Notes under the pieces: generated by a model | The model's input: only the letters and a program-made list of their open reading frames with translations | Told to the model about the DNA's origin: nothing | Database searches by the model: none | Position numbers and translations under genes: made by a program | In this document: piece after piece, positions 43,164 through 52,308 of the stretch | Layout: each line of letters begins with the position of its first letter | How positions within the stretch are numbered: the stretch's first letter is position 1 | Source: Ferruginibacter sp. | GTDB taxonomy: Bacteria; Bacteroidota; Bacteroidia; Chitinophagales; Chitinophagaceae | NCBI GenBank assembly: GCA_017983695.1 | Contig: JAGOAX010000004.1 | Span: 1 to 64,000 of the forward strand | DNA: 64,000 nucleotides | Direction of reading: 5' to 3'

Positions 43164-43193
43164 GTTTGTTGCAACATTCCTCATAACTGATTT

Positions 43194-43216
43194 CGATTTT
43201 GGAAAACCCAAAATCG
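43194..43216 (+). promoter_or_regulatory. Second hairpin in the pnp leader
   Basis: CGATTTTGG / CCAAAATCG, a 9-bp perfect stem with a 5-base loop, 26 bases before the pnp start. In E. coli a hairpin in the pnp leader is the target of RNase III and PNPase autocontrol; a similar role here is inference. Confidence 0.5.
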
Positions 43217-43242
43217 TTTATCATAAATCATAAAGTATATTT

Positions 43243-45396
43243 ATGTCTTTACTACAACCAAAGTCTGTTACATTCGATATTGGCGGTGGCCGTATGGTTA
43301 CTATTGAAACCGGTAAAATGGCCCGTCAGGCAGATGGTGCCGTTACAGTTCGCCAGGGGAATTGCATTTTGTTAGCAACTGTTGTTGCCAACAAAGAGCC
43401 TAAAGAAGGGCAGAATTTCTTCCCTTTATCTGTAGATTACCAGGAGAAATTTTCTTCAGCTGGCCGTGTGCCGGGCTCTTTCTTTAAAAGAGAAGCAAGA
43501 TTGAATGACTACGAAATTCTTACCTCAAGATTAATAGACCGGGCTTTACGTCCACTTTTTCCGGAAGATTATTTATGTGATGTTCAGGTACTTATAAGCC
43601 TTGTATCAAGTGATGCTGAAGTTATGCCTGATGCGTTAGCTTGCTTGGCAGCATCGGCAGCATTAGCCGTTTCAGATATTCCCATCCAGGAAATAATTTC
43701 AGAAACACGTATTGCCCGTAAAAATGGCCAGTTCATTATAAACCCAACCCGTGCTGAATTAGCTGAAAGCGATTTGGAATTCATCATTGCTGCTACCAAC
43801 AAAAATATTATGATGGTGGAAGGTGAGGCTAACGAATGCCAGGAAGAAGACCTGGTAAAAGCATTAGAACTGGCGCATGATGCTATCCGTATTCAGATTA
43901 AAGCGCAGGAAGACTTAAGGGATTTAGTGGGTAGTGCTGTAAAAAGAGAATACACCAAACCTTACCGCAACGAAGAATTGTATGAAAAGATAACTGCTTT
44001 TGCAAAAGATAAAATGTATGCTATTTCATCTGCTGCAAGTGCAAAGCATGAAAGAAGCGATGCGTTTGATGCATTGAAAAAAGAAGTAAAAGAATTTTTA
44101 GGCGAAGAATTGCCTTCAGAAGATAAAGCTCTGATTGGACATTATTTTGGAGAGCTCCAATATAATGTGGTAAGGGATATGATCCTAAACGACAGGAAAC
44201 GATTGGACGGAAGAGGTACAGAAGATATCCGTCAGTTAAATATGGAAACAGATATTTTACCAACTCCACACGGATCTTCTTTGTTTACTAGAGGTGAAAC
44301 CCAATCACTTACAACTGTTACTTTTGGTAGTGCTTTAGACGAATTATTGGTAGAAAGCGCTTTCAAATCTGATTACACTAAATTCTTTTTGCATTATAAT
44401 TTTCCACCTTTTAGTACCGGCGAAGTAAAGATGATGAGGGGTGTTGGCCGCAGGGAAGTTGGTCATGGTAACCTGGCTATGCGTTCTTTAAAAAAGATGA
44501 TGCCGGGCAACGACTATCCTTACATTGTAAGAGTAGTAAGTGATATTTTAGAAAGTAATGGTTCATCAAGTATGGCTACGGTTTGTGCAGGTTCGCTGGC
44601 ATTAATGGATGCAGGTGTGCCAGTTAAAAAACATGTAAGCGGTGTGGCAATGGGTTTAATTACCAAAGGCGAAAAGTTTGCTGTTTTATCTGATATTCTT
44701 GGTGATGAAGATCATTTAGGTGATATGGATTTTAAAGTAACCGGTACACGTGATGGCATTTGCGGTGTGCAGATGGATATTAAAGTAGATGGTTTAAGTA
44801 TGGATATTATGCGCCAGGCATTGGCCCAGGCCCGTAACGGACGGTTACATATTTTAGATGCAATGTATGCCTGCATGCCTGCACACAGAGAAGATGTGAA
44901 ACCACATGCACCACGTATGGTTAAGATCATTATCGATAAAGAATACATTGGCGCAGTAATCGGACCCGGTGGTAAAGTAATACAGGAAATTCAAAGAGAA
45001 ACCGGTGCAACAGTAAATATAGAAGAGGTAAATAACCAGGGCGAAGTAAGTGTATTCTCGGCTTCTAAAGATAGTTTGGATAAAGCAGTAAGCTGGATCA
45101 AAGGGCTTGTAGCTGTACCAGTTGTTGGAGATACTTACGAAGGCACTGTAAAAAGCATTAAAGAGTTTGGTGCTTTTGTAGAATTCTTACCTAAGAAAGA
45201 AGGTTTATTGCACATTAGCGAAATAAGCTGGAAGCGTTTGGAAAGTATGGAAGGCATTTTTAAAGAGGGAGATAAAGTGAAAGTGAAGTTGCTGGATGTA
45301 GATCAAAAAACGGGCAAGTTTAAATTAAGCCGCAAAGCATTAATCCCAAAACCAGAAATGCAACCAAGGCCTCAGCAGGGTGAGCAACAAGGTTAA
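43243..45396 (+). CDS. pnp: Polyribonucleotide nucleotidyltransferase
   Basis: PNPase degrades RNA 3' to 5' using phosphate. The 717 residues have the first RNase PH domain (about 1-225, with LARP-like REARLNDYEILTSRLIDRALRPLF), a helical linker, the second RNase PH domain (about 310-540, with FFLHYNFPPFSTGEVK and SNGSSSMATVCAGSLALMDAG), a KH domain (IGPGGKVIQEIQRETGA, about 568-584) and an S1 domain (VGDTYEGTVKSIKEFGAFVE, about 627-646). Length and order are typical. It is the second gene after rpsO and ends at a terminator. Confidence 0.97.
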   Translation: MSLLQPKSVTFDIGGGRMVTIETGKMARQADGAVTVRQGNCILLATVVANKEPKEGQNFFPLSVDYQEKFSSAGRVPGSFFKREARLNDYEILTSRLIDRALRPLFPEDYLCDVQVLISLVSSDAEVMPDALACLAASAALAVSDIPIQEIISETRIARKNGQFIINPTRAELAESDLEFIIAATNKNIMMVEGEANECQEEDLVKALELAHDAIRIQIKAQEDLRDLVGSAVKREYTKPYRNEELYEKITAFAKDKMYAISSAASAKHERSDAFDALKKEVKEFLGEELPSEDKALIGHYFGELQYNVVRDMILNDRKRLDGRGTEDIRQLNMETDILPTPHGSSLFTRGETQSLTTVTFGSALDELLVESAFKSDYTKFFLHYNFPPFSTGEVKMMRGVGRREVGHGNLAMRSLKKMMPGNDYPYIVRVVSDILESNGSSSMATVCAGSLALMDAGVPVKKHVSGVAMGLITKGEKFAVLSDILGDEDHLGDMDFKVTGTRDGICGVQMDIKVDGLSMDIMRQALAQARNGRLHILDAMYACMPAHREDVKPHAPRMVKIIIDKEYIGAVIGPGGKVIQEIQRETGATVNIEEVNNQGEVSVFSASKDSLDKAVSWIKGLVAVPVVGDTYEGTVKSIKEFGAFVEFLPKKEGLLHISEISWKRLESMEGIFKEGDKVKVKLLDVDQKTGKFKLSRKALIPKPEMQPRPQQGEQQG

Positions 45397-45414
45397 TTTT
45401 ATAAATAATTTGTT

Positions 45415-45439
45415 CCCGCCAAAAGGCGGGATTTTTTTT
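45415..45439 (+). terminator. Rho-independent terminator after pnp
   Basis: CCCGCC-AAAA-GGCGGG stem (45415-45430) followed by A and eight T. Confidence 0.92.
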
Positions 45440-45462
45440 GTCTTATTAAAACAAAATTATTA

Positions 45463-46284
45463 ATGGAAAGCAAAAGCTTTATACAAGTTCAGTTTCAAAA
45501 TATAACTGCGGAACAAAACGAAATACTGGTTGCATTGCTATCAAATATTGGATTTGAAGGATTTGAAGAAAGCGATAATTTATTAAAAGCCTTTATAAAA
45601 GAAACCGATTTTATAAAAGAAGAAGTAGATACCATTGGTAATAATCTAAATCTTTCCTACACCAGTTCTGTAATTGAGCAGCAAAACTGGAATGCGCAAT
45701 GGGAGAGTAGTTTTGAACCCGTGATCATTAACGATTTTGCTGCAGTAAGGGCCGGCTTTCATGAGCCGGTAAAAAATGTACAGCACGAAATTATTATTAC
45801 CCCAAAAATGAGTTTTGGTACAGGGCATCATGCCACCACTTATCTGGTGATGGAGCAAATGAGTAAACTTGATTTTACTGGTAAAACCGTTTTGGATTTT
45901 GGTACCGGCACCGGCATTTTAGCAATTTTAGCTGAAAAAATGGGGGCAAAAGAAATCCTGGCAATTGATAACGATGAGTGGAGTATAAACAATGCAAAAG
46001 AAAACCTGGTACTTAATCATTCAAAAAATATAACAATACAACAGGCTGAAACCATTGCATCGGGTAAAGCATATGATGTTATATTGGCTAATATTAACCT
46101 GAATGTTATTGTGGCGAGTATGAATGCAATAAAAAAAGCCAGTAATACCGGTGGATTAATACTCTTAAGTGGGTTCTTAAATACTGATGAAGCTCAAATT
46201 AAAGCTTCTTTATCATCCAACGGGGTGACATTAAATAATATTACAAGTCAAAAAGATTGGATTTGTGCATTTGTTACTAATTAG
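45463..46284 (+). CDS. prmA: Ribosomal protein L11 methyltransferase
   Basis: A 273-residue SAM-dependent enzyme that methylates L11 at several lysines. The SAM motif is VLDFGTGTGILAILAEKMGA (about 145-164), followed by EILAIDNDEW and DVILANINLNVI (about 205-216). The N-terminal substrate domain (FIQVQFQNITAEQNEIL) and the segment MSFGTGHHATTYLVMEQM are diagnostic for PrmA. Length matches the shorter bacteroidete form. It lies after the pnp terminator and 115 bases before plsY. Confidence 0.94.
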   Translation: MESKSFIQVQFQNITAEQNEILVALLSNIGFEGFEESDNLLKAFIKETDFIKEEVDTIGNNLNLSYTSSVIEQQNWNAQWESSFEPVIINDFAAVRAGFHEPVKNVQHEIIITPKMSFGTGHHATTYLVMEQMSKLDFTGKTVLDFGTGTGILAILAEKMGAKEILAIDNDEWSINNAKENLVLNHSKNITIQQAETIASGKAYDVILANINLNVIVASMNAIKKASNTGGLILLSGFLNTDEAQIKASLSSNGVTLNNITSQKDWICAFVTN

Positions 46285-46365
46285 AATATCACTTGTGCGT
46301 TTTATTTAATATTAACTAACAGTCTTTTTGATATTAAATTAAGGTTAAGGCATTCAATAATTCGT

Positions 46366-46373
46366 TATTTTTG
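46366..46373 (+). promoter_or_regulatory. -7 box upstream of plsY
   Basis: TATTTTTG matches TAnnTTTG, 26 bases before the plsY ATG. No -33 box seen at the usual distance. Confidence 0.4.
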
Positions 46374-46399
46374 CGTTATCAACTCAACTCAAAGAATCG

Positions 46400-47053
46400 A
46401 TGAAAGAATTACTTCTTATCATTATTGCATACCTGATAGGTTCAATTCCAACGGCATTGATTATCAGTAAAAAATTCTTCGGTGTAGACATCCGTGATTA
46501 CGGTAGTGGAAACATGGGAGCAACTAATACCTTCAGGGTATTGGGCAGTAAGTATGGTACTGTAGTAATGATATTGGATATTTTAAAGGGCGCAATTGCC
46601 GTAGCGTTATATAATTTCATGCCTTACTATTTTAATACTGAGCATGAATTGTGGCGTACCAATTTTATGATTGGCCTTGGGCTTGCTGCTGTATTGGGCC
46701 ATATTTTTCCTATCTATGCAAATTTTAAGGGTGGAAAAGGGGTTGCCACTTTGTTTGGCATGTTGCTGGCAATGCAACCTGTTGTTGCAATAAGCTGTGT
46801 AGGTGTTTTTTTATTAGTGTTGTATTTAACCCGTTATGTTTCTCTTAGTTCTATATTAGCTGCCTTGTTTTTACCAATTTGCGTATTATGGATATGGAAT
46901 GAAAATGAAGTATTATACCGCATATTTGCCTTGATAGTGGCAGCATTGGTAATTTTTACCCATCAAAAAAATATTGGCCGTATTTTAAGGGGCGTTGAAA
47001 GCAGGGTGCCAATACTTAAATACAGGGATAAAAGAAAATCCCGTCGCCGCTGA
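46400..47053 (+). CDS. plsY: Glycerol-3-phosphate acyltransferase
   Basis: A 217-residue inner-membrane enzyme that transfers acyl groups from acyl-phosphate to glycerol-3-phosphate, the first step of phospholipid synthesis. It shows the family motifs GSIPTALIISKKFF (about 14), DYGSGNMGATNTFRVLG (about 33-49) and NFKGGKGVATLFGMLL (about 107-122). Several membrane helices lie between. Length is usual. It appears to have its own promoter. Confidence 0.95.
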   Translation: MKELLLIIIAYLIGSIPTALIISKKFFGVDIRDYGSGNMGATNTFRVLGSKYGTVVMILDILKGAIAVALYNFMPYYFNTEHELWRTNFMIGLGLAAVLGHIFPIYANFKGGKGVATLFGMLLAMQPVVAISCVGVFLLVLYLTRYVSLSSILAALFLPICVLWIWNENEVLYRIFALIVAALVIFTHQKNIGRILRGVESRVPILKYRDKRKSRRR

Positions 47054-47178
47054 CAATTAACATTTCCTCTGCAAACCTTATCTTCCAAAATTGCGTCTTA
47101 ACTAAAAATTATATTTTGTAATTTTTGTTGATTAAAATTGGTACGCCAATTGTTTATTATAATTAAAACCCCTCTACA

Positions 47179-47994
47179 ATGAAGAAGTTATTCTATCTAC
47201 TACTAACAGTAACCGTTCTTGCCGCATGTACTAAAAATGCAGTTACAGGCCGCAAACAATTAAAACTTTTTGGAGAACAAGCCCTGGAGCAAATGGCTGT
47301 AACGGAGTATAAGAGTTTTTTATCTCAAAATGCTGTGCTTAGCGAAACTGTTAATAAAGACGCAGAAATGGTGCAGCGTGTGGGTAAAAGAATTGCAGCT
47401 GCAATTAGAGCATATTACATACAAAAAGGTAATGCCGAAGTTGTAAAAGAACTGGATGGTTATAAGTGGGAATTTAATCTTGTTAATAATAAAGAAGTAA
47501 ATGCCTGGTGTATGCCCGGCGGCAAAGTGGTGGTTTATACCGGCCTTTTACCCATTACTCAAAACGAAGCCGCTTTGGCTGTGGTTATGGGGCATGAAAT
47601 TACTCATGCAGTTGCCCACCACGGAAACGAAAGAATGAGCCAGGGTGCTTTAGCACAGGGGCTTGAAATTGTAGGTAATATCGCCACGGCGAATAATCCT
47701 AAATACAACAGTCTTTTCAATAATGTTTTTGCCCCCGGTGCACAAATAGGAGTTTTACTGCCTAATGGTCGCAAGCAAGAGTATGAGGCAGACAGGTTTG
47801 GATTGTATTTTTGTGCCATGGCCGGTTATAACCCCAGGGAAGCGATACCATTCTGGCAGAGAATGTCGTTAGCAGGTGGCAACCAAAAACCACCAGAGTT
47901 TTTAGCTACTCACCCCTCAGACGAAAACAGGATAGCCAAATTACAAGATTATATGCCAGAAGCTTTAACCCTTTATAAGCCAGTAGGAAAATAA
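47179..47994 (+). CDS. M48-family metallopeptidase lipoprotein
   Basis: A 271-residue predicted lipoprotein (lipobox VLAAC, Cys about 17) with the zinc protease motif HEITH in MGHEITHAVAHHGNERMSQ (about 137) and the third ligand Glu in EYEADRFGLYFCAMAGYNP (about 200). It is like the periplasmic LoiP/BepA group that acts on misfolded envelope proteins. The NAVTGRKQLKLF stretch after the lipobox is a common start in this group. A separate terminator ends the gene. Confidence 0.92.
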   Translation: MKKLFYLLLTVTVLAACTKNAVTGRKQLKLFGEQALEQMAVTEYKSFLSQNAVLSETVNKDAEMVQRVGKRIAAAIRAYYIQKGNAEVVKELDGYKWEFNLVNNKEVNAWCMPGGKVVVYTGLLPITQNEAALAVVMGHEITHAVAHHGNERMSQGALAQGLEIVGNIATANNPKYNSLFNNVFAPGAQIGVLLPNGRKQEYEADRFGLYFCAMAGYNPREAIPFWQRMSLAGGNQKPPEFLATHPSDENRIAKLQDYMPEALTLYKPVGK

Positions 47995-48015
47995 TTTTTA
48001 AGTTAAAATACGCTG

Positions 48016-48042
48016 AAAACTCCGCCAATTGCGGAGTTTTTT
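48016..48042 (+). terminator. Rho-independent terminator after the M48 gene
   Basis: AAAACTCCGC / GCGGAGTTTT, a 10-bp perfect stem with loop CAATT, followed by two more T. Confidence 0.9.
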
Positions 48043-48075
48043 GTTTGAATGCTTTTATGTACCAAACATATTGTT

Positions 48076-48083
48076 TAAATTTG
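48076..48083 (+). promoter_or_regulatory. -7 box upstream of the YdeI-like gene
   Basis: TAAATTTG fits TAnnTTTG. The gene starts 127 bases later, so a leader of more than 100 bases would follow. Confidence 0.35.
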
Positions 48084-48210
48084 CAGCCTGAACCGGCAGC
48101 CGCTGGTTCAATTAAAACCTCCCGGAAAAAACTTTTATGTACATTCTACAGGCAACTGTAGAGTATTTTTTTGTGCTATATAAATATTAAAAATTAATTG
48201 TTGTTCGCTT

Positions 48211-48873
48211 ATGTCTTCACAATCGTTGCTGGAAAAGTTACAATTAAAGGATGAAAGAAATCTATTATTACAGGGATTACCACTGGCCATTGAAAAACAG
48301 TTTATAAAACTGTCTTTTTCAAAAAATGTAACACCATTACTTAAGAGTAAAAAGATTGATTTTGCGTTGGTATTTGCATTCAGCAAAAACCAATTGCAGG
48401 AAATTTTAAAAGAGGTGATTCCGGCATTACATACCGAGGCAAAATTTTGGGTGGCATATCCAAAAGTTTCGTCAAAAATTGTAAGTGATTTATGCAGAGA
48501 CGATAGTTGGGATTTTGTTGCCGCTCATGGATACGAATCGGTACGTATGGTTGCAGTGGATAATTTATGGAGTGCTGTAAGGTTTAAAAAGCTTGAGACC
48601 GAAGCTGTCAAAAAAACTAAAAATTATTCTTCAGAAAATCCTGCCCCGGGGGTTGATTATGCAAAACGCAGTATTGAAGTGCCAGCAGATTTGCAAAAAC
48701 TACTTAGTAAAAATAAGAGCGCAGCAGTTTTTTTTGATTCACTTGCTTTTACGCATAAAAGGGAATATGTAGAATGGATCATCAGTGCCAAAAGAGAAGA
48801 AACAAAAGCCAGAAGGCTTGAAACCACAATGGAAAAGCTTGTAGCTCAGAAGAAAACTTACAGCGAAAAGTAA
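48211..48873 (+). CDS. YdeI/OmpD-associated (OmdA) family protein
   Basis: A 220-residue soluble protein. The N-terminal half (about 1-125) contains IDFALVFAFSKNQLQEILKE and KFWVAYPKVSSKI, like the DUF3052-type fold. The C-terminal half has SIEVPADLQKLLSKNKSA and FTHKREYVEWIISAKREET, then RRLETTMEKL, the helix set of the OmdA/YdeI family. The family is named from bacteriocin-protection and OmpD-associated proteins; the biochemical role is not established. Its stop is next to the dnaG stop on the other strand (convergent, no gap). Confidence 0.78.
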   Translation: MSSQSLLEKLQLKDERNLLLQGLPLAIEKQFIKLSFSKNVTPLLKSKKIDFALVFAFSKNQLQEILKEVIPALHTEAKFWVAYPKVSSKIVSDLCRDDSWDFVAAHGYESVRMVAVDNLWSAVRFKKLETEAVKKTKNYSSENPAPGVDYAKRSIEVPADLQKLLSKNKSAAVFFDSLAFTHKREYVEWIISAKREETKARRLETTMEKLVAQKKTYSEK

Positions 48874-50814
48874 CTACTTAAAAATTACGGTACCCAACTG
48901 TTTTGTTAACTCAATTTCCATTTGCTTAAGGTGCTGGTGTGTTTGTACTAAAATCATCTGGTCTTCTGTTACCAACGATTTTTCTAAATCCCGTTGGTTT
49001 TCATCCATCAGGCGTTTTATCTTTTTAAGTTTAAGATAATTCAGTGTTGAAAAAACTTCTTCTTTAAACAAATCTTCCCGTGTAGGTATATGGCCTTCAA
49101 AATGCTCCTTCCACTTGGGGCTTATTTCGTAATTGAAATCCATTATACTTACCACCAGCGAACTCATTTGTAAATTATCGTGGTATAAAAAATTTTTCGA
49201 TGAGGGTTCAATACCAGCATCGTACCATGCCTTATAGGTTTGTAATACGTTTACCAGTTCTTTATTGTCAATCAGTTCTTCCAGTTGGTTTAGTTCAATT
49301 TCCTTAAAAATATAATGGGCAACTTTTTGTTCTTCATTCCAATCTTTCAATCCAAACTCCAGCAAACTCCTTACCATTGCCCTTTCATGCATTTCATCTT
49401 TATTGAACAGCGCAAGTGTATCATCATCAACAATTGGAAATTCTGTATTTACAGCTTGCTCAATATTTTCCTGCCTGAATGCCTGGTTTTCTGTTTTGGT
49501 AATTTTTTCCCTTATAAATTTATTTACCAATACATGCAAGCCGCTTTCTTCAATTTTTAAAATTTCCGAACACTTTTTTATATAATCCTGTTGCTTGGTA
49601 AAATCTTCTGCCTTGTTAATTTTTGCAATAGTTTCGGCTATCTGGTTTACAATTACCGATTTTTTATTACTGTCGTTGCCGGCATCTTTCAGTGCAATAT
49701 CGAGTTGAAATAAAATAACATCTCTTTTATTTTTGGCAATAAAATTGGTAAAAGCGGCGGCACCAACTTTATTTACATAACTGTCGGGATCTTCCTTATC
49801 CGGAATCAATACCAATTTTACATTCAGGCTTTCTTCCAGTGCCAGGTCAAGCCCACGAAGTGCAGCTTTAATACCGGCATTATCGCCATCATAAATTATA
49901 GTAAGATTGTTGGTGTATTTTTTTATCAACCGCAATTGATCCGGCGTTAATGAAGTACCACCGCTTGCCACTACATTTTCTATTCCTGCCTGGTGCAGGC
50001 TTACCACATCGGTATAACCTTCCACCAATAAACATTCATCAGCTTTATCAATAGCCTGTCTTGCAAAATAAGACCCGTACAGCAATTTACTTTTTACATA
50101 AATTTCGTTTTCAGGGGTGTTAATGTATTTGGGTGCTTTATCATTATTCTTAATTATCCTGGCGCCAAAGCCCAGCACTTTTCCACTTTGGTTGTGGATA
50201 GGGAAAATTATTCTGCCCCTGTAATTATCATAAGCATTACCATCACGTACAGCCACCAATCCACTTTTTTGCAGGTAGTCTAAATTATATTGTGCCGCCA
50301 ATGCCTCTTTTGTAAAACTGTCTCTTGCCTCAGGATTAAAACCTATTTGAAATTTTTTAATAATGTCTTCCCTGAAACCACGTTCTTTTAAATATGCCAG
50401 GGCAATATCCTGGCCTTCTTCAGTATTTAATAACGCATAACTGAAAAATTTTTGTGCAAAATTATTGATGATGTAAAGACTGTCGGAAACCTGTTGTTGC
50501 TGTTTAAACTCGGGGCTGGTTTCTGTTTCTTCAATTTCAACATTATACTTTGCTGCCAGCCAGCGCAGCGCTTCTACATAGCTGTATTTTTCCTGCTCCA
50601 TTAAAAAACTAATAGAGTTGCCACTGCGGCCACAGCCGAAACATTTGTAAATTTCTTTTGCCGCAGATACGGTAAAGGATGGTGATTTTTCGTTATGAAA
50701 AGGGCAGAGGCCAATATAATTGGTGCCCCGCTTTTTAAGTTTAACAAATGAGCCTACTATCTCCACAATATCTATGCGGCTGAGTATTTGCTGTATGGTA
50801 TTTTGTGTTATCAA
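48874..50814 (-). CDS. dnaG: DNA primase
   Basis: DnaG makes RNA primers at the replication fork. The 646 residues have the CHC2 zinc-binding domain with Cys37, His40, Cys58 and Cys61 (LCPFHNEKSPSF and YKCFGCGRSG), the RNA polymerase/TOPRIM core with LLVEGYTDVVSL and VASGGTSL (about 255-285) and DGDNAGIKA (about 306), and a helicase-binding C-terminal region. The start is TTG at 50814. The first residues MITQNTIQQILSRID match the usual bacteroidete DnaG start, so the TTG start is well supported. It is convergent with the YdeI-like gene. Confidence 0.96.
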   Translation of the reverse strand: MITQNTIQQILSRIDIVEIVGSFVKLKKRGTNYIGLCPFHNEKSPSFTVSAAKEIYKCFGCGRSGNSISFLMEQEKYSYVEALRWLAAKYNVEIEETETSPEFKQQQQVSDSLYIINNFAQKFFSYALLNTEEGQDIALAYLKERGFREDIIKKFQIGFNPEARDSFTKEALAAQYNLDYLQKSGLVAVRDGNAYDNYRGRIIFPIHNQSGKVLGFGARIIKNNDKAPKYINTPENEIYVKSKLLYGSYFARQAIDKADECLLVEGYTDVVSLHQAGIENVVASGGTSLTPDQLRLIKKYTNNLTIIYDGDNAGIKAALRGLDLALEESLNVKLVLIPDKEDPDSYVNKVGAAAFTNFIAKNKRDVILFQLDIALKDAGNDSNKKSVIVNQIAETIAKINKAEDFTKQQDYIKKCSEILKIEESGLHVLVNKFIREKITKTENQAFRQENIEQAVNTEFPIVDDDTLALFNKDEMHERAMVRSLLEFGLKDWNEEQKVAHYIFKEIELNQLEELIDNKELVNVLQTYKAWYDAGIEPSSKNFLYHDNLQMSSLVVSIMDFNYEISPKWKEHFEGHIPTREDLFKEEVFSTLNYLKLKKIKRLMDENQRDLEKSLVTEDQMILVQTHQHLKQMEIELTKQLGTVIFK

Positions 50815-50981
50815 GTTTTTTGTAAATAGCTCCGCAATTTAACCAAACTATGGTATTCTTTCAGGTTTTAACAACTTTAATTTAACCTGTAAAAAACTAT
50901 GGCATGGTTTATGAAAAACTGAGTGAAAATTCATCCTGATTAACAATTAACTAATATCTTTATCACTTAAAATTAAATAGA

Positions 50982-52241
50982 ATGAAAAAATATTGTTTTT
51001 TTATCATGTTGGTTTTTGCAGGCTCTCTCAGCTACGGTCAAACCCTGCAGGAAATAAATGAAATGATGGGTAAGTCGCAGTACAAAAAAGCTAAAGAAGG
51101 GATTGATAAGTTTTTGAGTGATCCTAAAAATGCAGCAAAGTCGGATGGCTGGTTTTATAAAGGCAGAATATACAATTCTGTGTCTAAGGATTCTGCCATG
51201 ACATCGGTTGATGCATTAAAATTAAAGACAGAAGCATTTGAAGCGTTTAAAAAATACCAGCAAATGGATGCTAAGGAATTGCCTTTTATTTTAGAAGACC
51301 ACGGCTCTTATTTTGATCTGTATAATGGGTTTTTTGATGTTGGGGCTAAGGAATTTAACAGCAAAAATTTTGCTACTTCATTTGAAGGATTTAAAAATGC
51401 CATTGTTGTTGAAGATTATGTAAGAACTAAAGGATATGATTATAACGGCTTTAAATTCCCTGTATTTGATACAGCACTTGTTTTAAATACAGCTATTGCC
51501 GCAGGTAATGCAAAAGACACAGCGTCTTCTGTTATTTACTATAAAAAACTTGCTGATCAAAACCTGGCATCTCCCGATTATCTTAATATTTACCAGTACC
51601 TGGTGGAATATTATCTTGGTAAAAATGACCAGGCCAACTTTAATGATATAATGGAGAAAGGCAGAAAGTTATTTCCACAGGAAAAATACTGGACAGAAAT
51701 TGAAATTGACATTGTTGCTAAAACCGGAAACAAAGAAGCTTTAAATGCCAAGTACGAAGAGTTAATGAAAAGGTACCCCGAAGAATTTAGCTGGCCCTAT
51801 AACCTGGGAGTAGAAATTTATAATGATTTATACTCCGGCGAAAATAAAATAGCAAATGCAGAAGCTTTAAAAACCAAACTGACTGAAATTATTAAAGCTG
51901 CCATAGCTGTTGATAAAGGTATTGATGCCAAAACATTAATGACAAGGCACCTTTACAATGCAGCATATGACTACCAGGATTCGTCAAAAAAGATTAAAGG
52001 TGTTAAACCAGAGGATGTAAAAAAACGTAATGACGCAAAAGCAATGTTCTTAAAGAAAATAGATGAATGCATTCCTTATGCAGAAGGTGTTACTGATTAT
52101 TATGCAGCCATGGCAACATTAAAACCCATACAAAAAGCGAATTATAAAATTATACTCGATCTTTTAAGCCAGATGTATGCTACAAAAGGCGACTTAAAAA
52201 AATCGGCAGAATACGACAAGAAAAAAGCAGCATTAAATTAA
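50982..52241 (+). CDS. Secreted TPR-like protein
   Basis: A 419-residue protein with a signal peptide (cleavage after LSYGQ, about residue 20). The mature part is helical with repeated pairs such as GKSQYKKAKEGIDKFLSDPK, SDGWFYKGRIYNSVSKDSA and WPYNLGVEIYNDLYSGENK, consistent with a chain of TPR-like repeats that bind other proteins in the periplasm. No enzyme motif is visible. It has its own terminator (a 40-bp palindrome). Function unknown. Confidence 0.78.
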   Translation: MKKYCFFIMLVFAGSLSYGQTLQEINEMMGKSQYKKAKEGIDKFLSDPKNAAKSDGWFYKGRIYNSVSKDSAMTSVDALKLKTEAFEAFKKYQQMDAKELPFILEDHGSYFDLYNGFFDVGAKEFNSKNFATSFEGFKNAIVVEDYVRTKGYDYNGFKFPVFDTALVLNTAIAAGNAKDTASSVIYYKKLADQNLASPDYLNIYQYLVEYYLGKNDQANFNDIMEKGRKLFPQEKYWTEIEIDIVAKTGNKEALNAKYEELMKRYPEEFSWPYNLGVEIYNDLYSGENKIANAEALKTKLTEIIKAAIAVDKGIDAKTLMTRHLYNAAYDYQDSSKKIKGVKPEDVKKRNDAKAMFLKKIDECIPYAEGVTDYYAAMATLKPIQKANYKIILDLLSQMYATKGDLKKSAEYDKKKAALN

Positions 52242-52249
52242 CGTAGCGT

Positions 52250-52289
52250 AAAAAGAAAGCCCCGGAAAATTTTCCGGGGCTTTCTTTTT
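52250..52289. terminator. Perfect 40-bp palindrome, bidirectional terminator
   Basis: A perfect inverted repeat of 20 + 20 bases (left arm 52250-52269, right arm 52270-52289) with a GC-rich centre (GCCCCGG / CCGGGGC), an A/T-rich tip, and A and T tracts at its ends. It separates the convergent TPR-like gene and the next secreted protein gene. Confidence 0.92.
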
Positions 52290-52308
52290 ATATAAGTCTC
52301 TATTTGTT

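Noticed and set aside
46302..46346. Inverted repeat TTTAATAT / ATATTAAA after prmA as a terminator
   Set aside because: The stem is AT-only, the loop is long and there is no T tract, so it is not convincing.
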